Assembly (NCBI RefSeq): GCF_950023065.1
Contig: NC_088681.1
Location: forward strand, 58,066,836 to 58,130,835
DNA: 64,000 nt
DNA from: Planococcus citri
Taxonomy: Eukaryota; Arthropoda; Insecta; Hemiptera; Pseudococcidae
Direction: 5' to 3'
Below, in pieces: positions 1 to 12,550 of the stretch. The notes under the pieces are model-generated. The model saw only the letters and a program-made list of their open reading frames with translations. It had not been told where the DNA came from and did not search any database. Position numbers and translations under genes: made by a program. Position 1 is the stretch's first letter; every line of letters starts with the position of its first letter.

Positions 1-655
1 CTATTTTTGGCATGCCAAATCGTAAAATCAAAATATTATTGTGTTGTAAGCACTTTAAAAATAAATGTCTATGTCTATGTCTATGTTTCAATGAGCAGTT
101 CTGGAGCCTCCAAAAGATTTTTGAAACTAGAAATTCCCATAAAATTTCACCAAATGGAGTTGGAAAGCCAAAATTCATTCTGCAAACTAATTTCAATACG
201 TTATGAAGTCGACTGCAGGTGAATTTCAAGTCGCTTTGGAGCTTTCAGCAATTTTTTGAAAATTACTGGAGCCTCCAGGAGATTTTTGAAACTGGAAATT
301 TCCCAAAATTTCATTTCAATACGCTACGAAGTCGACTGCAGGTGGATTTCAAGTCGTTTTGGAGCCTCCAGCGGCATTTTGAAAATTACTGGAGCCTCCA
401 GTAGATTTCTGAAACTGGAAATATCCCAAAATTTCATTTCAATGCGCTACGAAGTCGGCTACAGGTAGATTTTAAGTGATTTTGGAGCCTACAGCGACAT
501 TTTGAAAATCACTGGAGCCTCCAGTACATTTTCGAAACTTGAAATTTCCCAAAATTTCATCAAATGTAGATGGAAAACCGAAATTGATTCTGCAAACTGA
601 TTTCAATACGACATAAATTCGACTACATGGTGCTTTCAAATAGTTTTGAAGCTTC
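1..655. repeat. GGAGCCTCC repeat array, 123/164-bp units (left block)
   Basis: Degenerate tandem units, each with two GGAGCCTCCAG blocks, a GAAGTCGACTGCAGG block and a CCCAAAATTTCAT block. The GTCGACTGCAGG anchor recurs at 208, 331, 454 and 618, giving spacings of 123, 123 and 164 bp. The long form has about 41 extra bases (the GGAAAGCCGAAATTCATTC segment). ORFs here are by-products of the repeat. The core GGAGGCTCC is nearly its own reverse complement, so every unit can fold on itself. Confidence 0.85.
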
Positions 656-719
656 TAGCTACTTTTTAAATTTCAATTTTCCAAAAAAAAACGTCATACA
701 ACCTTTCAAAAAGTCGCTG

Positions 720-2100
720 GAGGCGCCAAGATAACTTGAAATCTACCAGCAATCGACTTCATAGCGTATTGAAATCAGTTTTCAGAATGAATTTCGGCTC
801 TCAATCTCCATTTGATGAAATTTTGTGAGATTTAAAGTTTCAAAAATCTACTGGAGTCTCCAGTAATTTTCAAAAAGGCGCTGGTGGCTCCAAAACGACT
901 TGAAATTTACCTGCAGTCGACTTCACAGCGTATTGAAATTAGTTTGCAGAATGAATTTCGGCTTTCCAATTCAATTTGATGAAATTTTGTGAGAATTTCG
1001 AGTATCAAAAATCTGCTGGAGGCTCCAGAACTTCTCAAAACGGGTTGAAACAGTTTCCAATCGATTTGGTGCGTCGAAAATTGAGTATTATCCCAAATTT
1101 CAGCTTTCTTGATCAATTTAGTAAAATTCTGATTTTTTTCTCATTTTTGGAATAAATTTGATTTTTAAAAATTCACCAAAAATCGAAAAAGGCACTTTAG
1201 CACTTGAAATTTTGACAGGTGAAATTTTTGCCTGCTCTTTCGATCTACCTTTGTGCGGTTTAAAACATTTCATCGGCTGACTTGTCAATCAAAATGGCCG
1301 CCGTTTTGTAAGTAGGGCCACTTTTTTTTGAGGACATGGGCTAGAAATGTTCCTTCGGATTCCCCCTTTGAGAAAAAAGTTGTGCTGGAGGATCGGCAGT
1401 GGGTGCAAGTGATCCTTATTCGGCCCCCCGACTATTTACGAATCCGTTGAAAATCCACCTGCAGCTGGCTTCGTAGCGTATTGAAATTAGTTTGCAGATT
1501 AAATTTCGGCTTTCCAACTACATTTCATAAAATGTTGTGAGAATATCAAATTTCGAAAACCTGGTGGAGACTCCAGTAATTTTCAAATAGTCGCTGGAGG
1601 CTCCAAAATGACTCACACCCACCTGAAGTCGTCTTCAGAGGGTGTCAAAATTGGAGTGCGGAGTAAATTTCGGCTTTCCATCTTCGTTTTATGAAATTTC
1701 GGAGAGGTGTCAACTTTCAAAAATGTACTGGAGGCTCCAGTAATTTTCAAAAAGTCGCCGGAGGTTCCAAAACGACTTGAAATCTACCTGCAGTTGACTT
1801 CGTAGCGTATTGAAATTAGTTTGCAGAGTAAATTTCGGCTTTCCATCTCCGTTTAATGAAATTTTGGGGGGGAATTTCGAGTTTCAAAAATCTGCTGGAG
1901 ACTCCAGAACTGCTCAAAACGGTTTGAAACAGTTTCCAATCGATTTGGCATATCAAAAATAGGGCATATCCTAAATTTCAGCTTTCTTGGTCAATTTGGT
2001 AAAATTTTGATTTTTTCCCCTTAATTTTGGCCAAAATTTTATTTTCAAAAATTCACCAAAAATCGAAAAAGGCACTTTGACCCTTGAAATTTTGACAGGT
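720..2100. repeat. GGAGGCTCC repeat array, opposite orientation
   Basis: The same repeat family as at the left edge, but inverted: the anchor reads CCTGCAGTCGACTTC and recurs near 911, 1457, 1623 and 1788. The units end in a different tail, CACCAAAAATCGAAAAAGG followed by CACTTTAGCACTTGAAATTT, which recurs near 2050, 6550, 9650 and 10610. A head segment with AAAATGGCCGCC and GTAAGTAGGGCCAC lies at about 1290-1330. Head plus repeat units plus tail looks like one dispersed non-autonomous element family. Confidence 0.8.
886..1454 (+). repeat. 569-bp inverted repeat, left arm
   Basis: The reverse complement of this stretch is found at 9394-9962 with equal length and no difference that I could find by eye, including an eight-base T run and all the long unique parts. 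The two arms face each other across about 7.9 kb. Identity stops sharply at both ends, although the repeat family continues on both sides. Confidence 0.85.
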
Positions 2101-5100
2101 GATAAATTTCTGCCTGATCTTGGTCTTCCAAGGGAGAGGTATTGCATTACAAATCATTTCCTCAGTTTTAGGAGCGATATCTTTCAATATTTTCAATCGC
2201 TCAGTGGAATAATAAAAGGCCTAATTCGTAAAAAAAAAAATTGGCAACCCCCTTCCCCGCAGAATGTATCCCTTAGGAGGATCCAACTGCAAATCTAACT
2301 TTATATTCGTGTTTAGCGAGTTCGATTCATATGATAACGATACCCATATTGTCAATCTTCTTTTGTCCCAACATTGGGAGAGGGGGTGCCTATGGCCTCA
2401 AAATTGGCATTTCAAGAAGTTGTTTGGTTTTCTATTGTTTTTGGAGGTCCGTATGAAAAATTGCGAAATTATATCACTAGCAGTATCGCCTTTTTTGATG
2501 GTGCCTTGACTCAAAAACCACATTTTTAAGTGTTTTTTGAGTATTTGAGGTAAGACCCACCTGGAGGAAAAATTTGGAAAAAAATTCCAATTATATGTAC
2601 TTAGTACTCATTCAGATATATTTTTGAAAGAAAAAAAATTCGTGTGCTTGCATTAGGTTCGGTGATATGACGGTTCCAAATTTTCTCAAGTCAATATCAC
2701 CCCCCTCCTCCCTAGGCCAAATTTTTTTGAAAAAATTCAGTCGGCTAGACTCATGTCTCCTCTACGTATTTTGGATGAATTCAAAATTGTTGATTCAAAA
2801 CTCGTTGAAGTATGATTTCCTCCTCCCCCTAGAAAAATGTGTTGTTTTGCCATTGTGGGCAAGGGGCTGGATCGGGGAAATGTTTTTTGGCTTCAACATT
2901 TTTCCTAAACGAATGTTTCATAAAAATTTCAAAAATCTGAAGATACAGGGGCATTTCACCTATTTTACCCGGCAATGTCTTTTCCCTATTAACAATCCTT
3001 TTTTTGAAAAAATTGAAAAAAAAAATGTCTTTCTCCATTTTAGTAATTTTTGGGCTAATAAGTAAGTGAAGGATAATTTTCCTCTACTCGACTCCTCAGC
3101 CTCATAATAATGCAAAAAAATGATCGCATTATTACTGTGATTATAAATACCTACTCGCAATATTTTCAAACTAAGAATAATATGGTATAGGTAGAGACTA
3201 GAGACGTACATGGTGTTTATGCTTTTATCGACTCGTTTACGCCCCGTTTATCAAATAATAACACAATGCACAAGCACAGCACTCCACATATACATACTTT
3301 TATAAACACTTCGGATTATTATTTTACCAAAGTAATACAATACACCGTACGATCCGAGATAAAACACCTATGTATATAGCTATATCGCGATATTATTATT
3401 CACTCTGTTATTTTTTTTCTATGATAAAAAATTCCTCGCGTATGATTACCGTGTGAATTTCCTGATATGTATATTTTCGATGCTCGACGCTGGATCTCAT
3501 CACTAAACAAAAGCCACGAATTGGTTTCCAACCACTAAACGAAATTCCTCTACTGCTTTCAGTTGCATAAATCTTATCCAACTGTATGATTCAGAGAAGA
3601 AAAATTTCATCGGTATGGAGATAAAAAAAAAAGTCGCGTCTTGCTTGTCTCGTCTCATTCCTCATTCGAGTTGAGAAAGAGAAACAAAAAGTAATTAGAA
3701 GGTGAAGCTGCTCTCAGCTAATACTACAGGAAGCGTGATGTGTCGTGGGATTATCAAGAGTCAAGACGTGGAAAGTCGTAAGAAATTATGTAAATCAGTG
3801 CGTTGTACTTTGTATCGCGTTGATGGATTTTTGGTGGGGATATTTTTTTTTTCACGATTGAGGTTAAATTGTGTCGATTGAGGTGATTGTGATTTCCATT
3901 GGGAAATGAAATAAGTATTATTACTGTAAATTGGTTACTGTTTTTTAATGATTTTACAGAAATGCTTTAGCTGATAGGACCTTGCCTGTACCTACAGTTA
4001 TCTGGATTCATTGGACAAAATGTCACTGATTCGATACGAGTGAACTTGAAAAGAGAATGAATTTTTTACAGTTTTACCACGGACTAATTTGTAGCCTATT
4101 TTTGAAACAAATTGAGTAAAATAAAAAGTGACTAGAACTTTAGAAATTCATCTTCTGTACCTAGCCTATCATTTTCGATTTTTGAAAAGCTCGCCGAAGC
4201 TGTTTAGAAATAAAGATGAGGTTTTGAATGCAATATAAAGAAATTCTCTCTCAGCTTTCTGCATAGGTAAATTAATGACATTTGGATGACATTTTTTTTT
4301 AATTTTTCAATTTATTTTAGAGTGTTTATAATAATTACAAGATTATTACACCCGCGAAGAGAGGGGCTTAGATTTGGTTTATTAGGTTGATATTTTTTAG
4401 TAGGGTTAAGTATTTTTAGATTTTAGAAGGGTTGTCTGGGATGGTCATTATGAAGAGGTAGGATAAGAAACATTGCTAAAGTTGATACCTTCTAAAATTG
4501 TGTAGCATTCGTTTTTTGGTTATTAGAGTACTGTAGCAGGTCTTAAATTTGATCTACTAATAAAATAATCCAAAATTATTTCGAAAGATAGATAAGTTAC
4601 GAATACTCTCCTTTCTTCTTACTTTGCTTCTCATTTTTTTTTTTTTGTAGAAAAATCCATAGAAATGAATTGGACCGTGCATTGTGTAAGAAGTGGGAAC
4701 CTTGACTCATTTCATTTTCAATAATAATAGAATGTTACGAAAATTTCAGCATTGGTGACTTGCTGAGCCTTGTAATCTAATCAAGAACTTTTGATAAAAA
4801 TGAAAAAATTTTTAAAGGAGGCGGAAAGGATAAAAAAGTAGGTAACGAAAATTAGAGTTCATTTACAAAGGGTATTCCCAGGTAAGATATAGGTGAAAAT
4901 GGTCCTGTTTCCAGGTTTGGAAAATCATGATGGATTATTGTTGGGTACCTGCAATAAAAATTTTCAAGTAGAATTTCTACTGGTTAGTATAGTCAAAAAC
5001 CGCGTTTTTTTTTTAGAGAGAAAAATTCTGTATCCATGATTATAGTGGGGAAAATATTCTGATAGCACGCGGATTGTGTAGGGGAAGCCTGGGCTTTTCA

Positions 5101-5210
5101 ACACGATTTTTTCAAAATTTTTCATCATAGTGGTGGGGATAAAATTGACAAAAGAAAACTTTGAACCGTCACAGCTCCGAATTGAAGGGTTGGGCACCAA
5201 AACTGTTTTT
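2101..5210. other. No gene recognised; dispersed repeat fragments
   Basis: No convincing coding exon. Around 2240-2960 lie pieces that resemble stretches near 20340-20700 and 47200-47290 (ATATTCGTGTTTAGC-type phrases next to GGGAG-rich text), so a further low-identity dispersed repeat is likely. From about 3200 to 4900 the sequence looks single-copy within the window and contains no clear gene signal. The short ORFs here have skewed Phe/Lys/Asn composition, as expected from AT-rich noncoding DNA. Confidence 0.5.
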
Positions 5211-5214
5211 CGCT

Positions 5215-5990
5215 AAAATAGTTTCTTTTACAATAATTCATTTTTATTTTGGCAAAAAAATAACTTTTTTTTTATAACTACGAAAAAAAAAAAAATTTTG
5301 ACAATGATTTGGCAAAAAACAGGACTTTATAGGATAATTTTGGCAAAAGCAAGAATTTTTGCCAATTTAGGCAACAGGGTTTTTTGAACATTTTGGCAAA
5401 AAGCTGGAGTTTTCTTGGCAATTAAAAAAGGAACTTCTTTACAATTTTGACATGTACGAGAAAAATCAAACTTTTCAGAAAATTTTGGCAAAAAACATAA
5501 CACGGATAATTTTGTCAAAAGCAGGAAATTTTCTAAATCTTGGCTACTAACAAAGCTTTTGGTGGTCATTTCTGCAAAAAATATTAGGACTTTCTTTTGA
5601 CAATTTTGATAAAAGTTGGGATTTTTGAATAATTTTTTAAAAAAAGAAACAAATAAAATGAGACTTTTTTTTGACAATTATTTTGGCTACAAGATTTTTT
5701 GAACATTTTGGCAAAAAACAGGTGCTTTTTTGACAATTTTGAATTTTTGCAAAAAGTTTGGATTTTTTCATAATTTTGGCAAAAAATAGGAAATTTTAAA
5801 TTTTTGGTCAACAACGGGGCTTTTTGTTCATTTTTACAAAAATATTAGGACTTTTTTGAGAATGTCAGAAAAAATATGTATTTTTCGGCAATTATTATCA
5901 AAAACAGTGCTTTTTTTACAATTTCGGAATTTTTTTAAAATTATGACAAAAAGCGAGACTTTTTTGACAATTTTAGCAAAAGCAGGAACT
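5215..5990. repeat. Degenerate TTTTGGCAAAAA / TTTTTTGACAATTTT array
   Basis: Imperfect short tandem units alternating GGCAAAAA, a short AGGAC or GGGAC segment, TTTTTTGACAATTTT and again GGCAAAAA, roughly 40-60 bp each. The same vocabulary, inverted, appears at 57890-58330, and shorter traces at 12080-12210 and 47500-47560. Minus-strand ORFs across it (5327-5677, 5584-5814) translate the repeat and are not genes. Confidence 0.75.
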
Positions 5991-5994
5991 TTTG

Positions 5995-6850
5995 GCTTTG
6001 CAGTAGCCGCTGGAGGCTCAAAACGACTTGAAATCCACCTGCAGTTGAATTCCTAGCGTATTGAAACAAAATTTTAGGAAAATCCAAGTTTCTAAAATCT
6101 ACTGGAGGCTCCCGTAATTTTTAAAATGTCGCTGGAGGCTCCAAAACCACATAAAATCTGCCTGCAGTTGACTTCGTAGCGTATTGAAATGAAATTTTGG
6201 GAAATTTCCTGTTTCAAAAATCTACTGGAGGCTCCAGTAATTTTCAAAGTGTCGCTGGAGGCTCCAAAATCACTTAAAACCCGCCTGCAATCAACTTCGT
6301 GGCGTTTTGAAATTAGTTTGCAAAATGAATTTCGGTTTCCAACTCCATTTGATGAAATTTTATGGGAATTTTGAGTTTCAAAAATATGCTGGATGCTCCA
6401 GAACTACTCAACCCGGTTTGATACAATTTCCAATTGATTTAGCATGTCTAAAATAGGGTATATCCCAAATTTCAGCTTTCTTGGTCAATTTGGTAAAATT
6501 TTGATTTTTTCCCCTTAATTTTGGCCAAAATTTTATTTTCAAAAATTCACCAAAAATCGAAAAAGGCACTTTAGCACTTGAAATTTTGACAGGTGATAAA
6601 TTTTTGCCTGATCTTTCGATCTACCTTTGTAAGGTTTGAAAAATTTCGCGCAAGTTCAATGTTGGAACGCAAAATCTGCGATTTCGACCGACCTGTCCAT
6701 CAAAATGGCCGCCATTTTGTAAGTAGGGCCACTTTTTTTTTGAGGACAAGGGCTAGAAATGTTCCTTAAGACTGCCCCTCTAAGAAAAAAGTTGTTCCGG
6801 AGGATCGACGGTGGGGGAGGGGGTGCAATAGGTCACTATGCGGGCTCCTC
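5995..6850. repeat. GGAGGCTCC repeat copy with tail and head segments
   Basis: Three CCTGCAG-anchored units (near 6041, 6163 and 6284, spacing about 122 bp), then the tail at about 6540-6590, then the head with AAAATGGCCGCCATTTTG at about 6704-6721 and the GGGCTAGAAATGTTCCTT segment to about 6765. This is a direct, more diverged relative of the arms at 886-1454 and 9394-9962. It shows the element in the order repeat units, tail, head. Confidence 0.75.
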
Positions 6851-9390
6851 GACTGAAGGCTTACTTTATTCCTTAGGAGTAAATCGAGTGTTTCATTTTT
6901 TGAGTGAAATAAACGTGCTTTGTTTATTCTTTGAAAGTCCCAAATCCGCAATGCAACAACTACCTGAATAAATTTCTCTTCCCCTTCCCTCCCTCCCTCC
7001 TCAATTCCTCATTTGTATTGTTTGTTTAACGCCTTCCTTATTGATTTTTTTTCCTTCGATGTCGCAGTAGGTACCACTACATCTAATCTGCAAAGAATCC
7101 AGTGCACATACTGCCTATAAAACGAGTAAGTAAGAGTAAACCTCTCGAGCAAATCCCAATCTGAATTTAATATATCGATAATACCACACACGCTGAAGAA
7201 TCCGAAAATGGCAATAATGCTTGTCGTGTCGATGTCGTTCGCGTAATCTAAGCCAAGTTAAATCGCTATCTAGATAGTCCTCTAGCATAGTACATATAAG
7301 ATAGTCCCATAAAATATAATTAATTAAAGAATACTGCAGCAGCAGATTTTCGTTCTAAAAGCCTTTCGTATGTAGTTAATGGAATCGCATTTACGCGCCG
7401 TTTTTACCACCTCTTTGAGAGTCGATTTACGGTTCTGATAAAATACGACATTTCTATACTTACTTACGTAGGTAGTTAGAGGTAGGTACCTAACTCTCAC
7501 ACTTCACTATACATATATGAACGATAAGTAATAATAAAGTATATCCTAGAGTGTCATAAAACGTTCGCATGGAATTCTATTCTATTGTATACTTGTACAC
7601 GAAAAAGACCAAGTACATAGATATTTTATTGACGTTGGCGTTACAGTATAGACTTACATTTATAGGATGATGGACGTTCGGAGGGGATCTATTCGTCAAA
7701 TGGACGACAAAACAAATTCTTCGGTTTGCCTTGACAATGATTTTTTTTTGCCATTGCCAGCGTTGTTATATTATTGTTGACGTCTTCGTCGATTGTATAG
7801 GTATAAAGAGAGATGGGAATATATATTACAACTACGAGTACGTGCACTCGCTGGAAAAAAAGACTCGTACGAAAACGGTGATTTTCCATAGAGTGGATAT
7901 AAGATTATTTAGCGGATGTGATAATCGTATTAGGACATCAACATTAGGTAATAACTGGCAAAAATTTACGCTCTGAATGCGACCAAGACAGCATTCGAAA
8001 TTCAACGATGCGTAATATTTATATAGCCCGTGTTGTGGTCCACTGACGTCGATGACCTATCGGATTTCATATTTTTCAATCTTTACAGGTATTCGTTGCC
8101 CATGCCCATGCCCATGCCCATGCCTATGCCCCTTGCCCCAGCTTTCGAGTGTAGAATCGTACCTATGTGGAAAAAAAATAATGCCCATAAGAGGTAAGGA
8201 CCGGTATGCTACGAGCAGTGAACAGGCCACTACGAGTGCCACCTACCATGCCCAAGTACCTAGAGGATGCTCGTAAATCGATCACGAAGTGTTGCCTATC
8301 CACGCCCTTTTATATTATAATGATGTATTATTCGAATCGTCGAATTACACGATTTTTTTTCATTCATTTGTGACCGCGAAGAGTATGTTTGGCTGGGAAT
8401 GGGAAGTGGGAAGGAGGAAGGAGGAACGATGCATATGGGACATGGGTTAATTTCCCAAAGGCTACTAGAAATGATGGAGATGTGTTCGTTTGATTTTTTT
8501 TTGGTCGATGATGATCGAGTGAAGTAAGGAAGGGAATGTTTCGACAGAGGAAATGTACACTTGTAATGACACGAGTTGGAAAAGGTGCGACCTTGAGTGT
8601 AGGGTTAAATTTTATTTTATTTTTTAAAACGATGTTCGAAATTTTACTTATCAGAGAAAATCGTAAACAAGGAACGATTTTCCGAAACATGAAAGTTGAA
8701 TTTTTTTTCGTTTTTATGGATTTCCTTTCCTTGAATTTTACGTACGAGTTTCGCGCAATAAGTGGACTGTACTTTACTGGAAATTTTTACAAGGTTTGCG
8801 TAAAATTCAAATTTTCACAGAAAAGTACGGTTTTTCATGGAATTATAAAATCAAAGAAAAATGTTCTATGGAATTCAGTTGGGTCATTTTACGTCAATTT
8901 GACCAAGAAGTGGTAAGAGGGGGTTGGTGATTTTTTGAAATTTTTCCCGTGGAAAGACCTTCCGAAGGAATGACCAATGGCGCAAATCGCAGCCCTCTAG
9001 CTCTTTTTTAAAGGCTGCTAGGGGGTGTCAAAGTTTTCAGTGAACTTGAAATATCATCCATTTCAGCAGTAGATTACTCGATAACCGCGATACCTACCAA
9101 AATGGAACTTTTCCCAATAGTTGGAGGTGTTGAAAGGCTCTTTAAACCTTTCACTCAATGAAGGAAACTCAATCACAAAAAAATCAAAATTCGAAAAAAT
9201 TCAATTTTCAATTCCAAACATCAAATCAAGTTTAAATTGTCTTATTTTCACCTCTTTCTGACGTATTTCACTAAAAAGTTGATAAAAATTACACTCGTAG
9301 CAAAAAAATTAAAATTCGTTCATTTTTTGAATTTTTTCGAATTAATATTTTTTGTGATGAGTTCATTTCATCGAGTAAAAAGGGTGTTTC
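6851..9390. other. No gene recognised; short microsatellites
   Basis: Mostly single-copy within the window. A (CCCATG)n tract lies at about 8099-8130 and CCTTCCCTCC runs near 6985-7000. A stretch near 9000-9170 (CAGCAGTAGATTACTCGATA) resembles 20100-20140 in wording. The longest ORFs (108 aa minus at 8364-8690, 126 aa plus at 8536-8916) overlap each other on opposite strands and have no recognisable domain, so I do not call them. Confidence 0.45.
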
Positions 9391-9393
9391 AAC

Positions 9394-9962
9394 ATTTTCA
9401 ACGGATTCGTAAATAGTCGGGGGGCCGAATAAGGATCACTTGCACCCACTGCCGATCCTCCAGCACAACTTTTTTCTCAAAGGGGGAATCCGAAGGAACA
9501 TTTCTAGCCCATGTCCTCAAAAAAAAGTGGCCCTACTTACAAAACGGCGGCCATTTTGATTGACAAGTCAGCCGATGAAATGTTTTAAACCGCACAAAGG
9601 TAGATCGAAAGAGCAGGCAAAAATTTCACCTGTCAAAATTTCAAGTGCTAAAGTGCCTTTTTCGATTTTTGGTGAATTTTTAAAAATCAAATTTATTCCA
9701 AAAATGAGAAAAAAATCAGAATTTTACTAAATTGATCAAGAAAGCTGAAATTTGGGATAATACTCAATTTTCGACGCACCAAATCGATTGGAAACTGTTT
9801 CAACCCGTTTTGAGAAGTTCTGGAGCCTCCAGCAGATTTTTGATACTCGAAATTCTCACAAAATTTCATCAAATTGAATTGGAAAGCCGAAATTCATTCT
9901 GCAAACTAATTTCAATACGCTGTGAAGTCGACTGCAGGTAAATTTCAAGTCGTTTTGGAGCC
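9394..9962 (-). repeat. 569-bp inverted repeat, right arm
   Basis: Reverse complement of 886-1454. Together with the left arm it could form a very large hairpin or mediate inversion of the 7.9-kb interval. The flanking sequence beyond 9962 continues as GGAGCCTCC repeat but no longer matches the left arm position by position. Confidence 0.85.
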
Positions 9963-10700
9963 TCCAGAAATTTTTTGAAAATTACTGGAACCTCCAGTAA
10001 ATTTTTGAAACTAGAAATTTCCCTAAAACTCCATCAAAATGGAGATGGAAAGCTGAAATCAACTATGCACTCCGATTTTAACACCCTCTGAAGACGACTT
10101 CAGGTTGTAGCCTCCAATGACTTTTTGAAAGGTTTCATGACGTTTGTAGGAGAATTGAAATTTCGAAAAAGTAGCTGGAAGCTTCAAAACCACTTGAAAC
10201 CACTATGCAGTCGACTTCATAGTATTGTATTGAAATAAGTTTGAAGAGTAAATTTCGGCTTGATAACCCCTCAGGTTTCAAAAATATAGTGGAGCCTCCA
10301 TGAATTTTAAAAAATCACTGGAGCCTCCGAAACGACTTGAAATTCACCTGCAGTCGACTTCATAGCGTACTGAAATTAGTTTGCAGAATTAATTTCGGCT
10401 TTTCAACTCCATTTGATGAAATTTTGTGAGAATTTCGAGTTTCAAAAATCTGCTGGAGGCTCCAGAACTGCTCAAAACGGTTTGAAACAGTTTCCAATCG
10501 ATTCGGCAAGTCAAAAATAGGGTATATCCCAAATTTCAGCTTTCTAGGCCAATTTGGTACAATTTTGATTTTTTCTCACATTTTGGCCAGAATTTGATTT
10601 TTAAAAATTCACCAAAAATCGAAAAAGGCACTTTAGCACTTGAAATTTTGACAGGTGATGAATTTTTGTCTGCTCTTTCGATTAAGAGATGTGCTATGAA
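9963..10700. repeat. GGAGGCTCC repeat array, mixed orientation
   Basis: Units in both orientations: GGAGCCTCC forms to about 10340, then a GGAGGCTCC unit with the tail at about 10600-10680. Units are more diverged than those in the left block. No gene. Confidence 0.75.
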
Positions 10701-12550
10701 AATTTTTCCCCTGCGAAATTTCAATGTTGCGTAGAGATAGTGCAAGTTTTTATCCTTTTATACCGAAAATCCAAAAATATCGAAATGAAGATTCAATATC
10801 GAAAACCCTGGCAATGTTTGAGCCTATTTTATTCCAATTTCATCGTAATCTGAAAATTTTCCTGAAAAAAAATCAAAATTCCAATTTCTGTGATAGGAAA
10901 TATCCATTGGTCGATTTTTGCAACGTCAATGGACGTAACATTGAAAGAATAACACTAAAAAGTACATAGTCAAGGTTTTTTTGCTGGCGTTGAAAACCGA
11001 TAATTCACTGTCGTGGTCGTGAAAGTCACATATCATATCGAAGATTTCGAAAGCTATAAATCATTATTTACGCAGAACGTGCAATAATCTTTGAAATTTT
11101 GTTTGCTGAAAGAAAAACAGAGTACATAGATGGCGGGGGTAGATATCCGTTTTTTATATTCAGCCCCCATAAAATTCCGTCATCAATTTTTTTTCAATGC
11201 TTGAAATTTGATTTTTAAAAACATTGCAAATACTTTGGTATCTATTGTGGATTTTCTAAGTGAGTGGAATTCAAATTTTCAGCCAGGGGTACTGGAGCGA
11301 CCAGGGAGGCAGTGGGTTCTATCCTTCCTCCTGGACATTTTGAAAGTTTGGTAATTTCGAGTGACAAGTTGGCAAGTTGGCAATTTCAAATGTTCAATGA
11401 TGAACTGACAACTCTAAAATTTGTGATTTCCAAAGTTATTACCTCGGGTGAGAAAATAATTCCCTATTTTCTATATTTTTCCTCTATATCTGCAAAAAAA
11501 GTAGTGTCAGTGGTTTCCCTCTCCCCCTGAGTTCAAAAATGACAAAAAAAATTAATCTATAAAAATTATTTGTTTCCTCATTAGAATTTTCTATATAATC
11601 CTCTTTTCTAGATAAAACTTTCTCCAGCCCTTCAAACCATATTGGCCCTCATAAGGAGACCTTCATAGTTGAAAAAATCATTAAAAATAAGGATAAATCA
11701 AAACCAGGAAAAACATATGAAAAATATCTCGTGGCTTTCTTGTATAGAGTACCCCCCTTCCCTCCCAAATTTGGAAAAATAAAGATGAAAAGATTGATAT
11801 CACTGCAGACATTTTTTGAATATTTTTCAATGAGCAGAATCTTTCTATAAAAATAATCGCATTTCTATAAGAAAACCCCCAGCCTTGGTCCTTTAAATGA
11901 TGTTGATTCCCACATATAAGGCCCCCAAAGTTGAAAAATATCTAAAAATATGTAAAATATTCTTCATTTCTGAGCAGAATACCTTCTAAACAGAGCTGCT
12001 TTCCCACTTTGGGGGGGGGGCACACCAATTCTGAAAAGTTGTAAGTCTTCATATATGTAATTTAGTGTCTATTTTTGATAAAATTTTCAGAGGCCATTTT
12101 TTCTCAAAATTGTCAAACAGTCCTGCCCTTGCCCAGATTGCCCAAAACACCACTGATTTTGCCAAATTTTCTAAAAATTCCCAAATTCCTGTTTTTGTCA
12201 AAATTTTTCTCCCCCCCCCCATTCTGTAATTTTTTTCAGTTTTTTATGTCAATTTTTTGATATTTTTGAAATTATCTGTCGAGGTACTGCGAATTGGTAT
12301 TTAAGTTTAGTATGGACTTGACTGAGGTGTTGGAACTGAAAAGTTCACAACTTTGAAAATTTTCTCTGATATTTCGATTTTTTCATCACTTATTTTTCAC
12401 TGAGGGGACTGAAAATTTCACGATGTGTATTTTCTCACCCGAGGTAAACAACTTTAGGAGGTGAGACAAGCTAAAACAAAAAAAAAACAAAAAAAATTCG
12501 ACCGCAAATAAGGTACAATCTAGTGTTGATATATTGTTTGTTGTGATCGG
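10701..12550. other. No gene recognised
   Basis: AT-rich sequence with long homopolymer runs (G run near 12010, C run near 12211). Some GGCAAAAA-type vocabulary lies at 12080-12210. ORFs of 81 and 88 codons (10724-10969, 11264-11530) have no recognisable domain and no supporting splice or promoter context. Confidence 0.4.

Noticed and set aside
907..1116. 69-codon ORF, identical to one at 9732-9941
   Set aside because: It is the translation of the 569-bp inverted repeat arms; identity reflects the repeat, not protein constraint.
5327..5814. Overlapping minus-strand ORFs of 116 and 76 codons
   Set aside because: They read through the GGCAAAAA/GACAATTTT degenerate array in two frames; composition is repeat-driven.
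8364..8916. 108-codon minus and 126-codon plus ORFs
   Set aside because: They overlap on opposite strands, have no domain, and no promoter or splice context.
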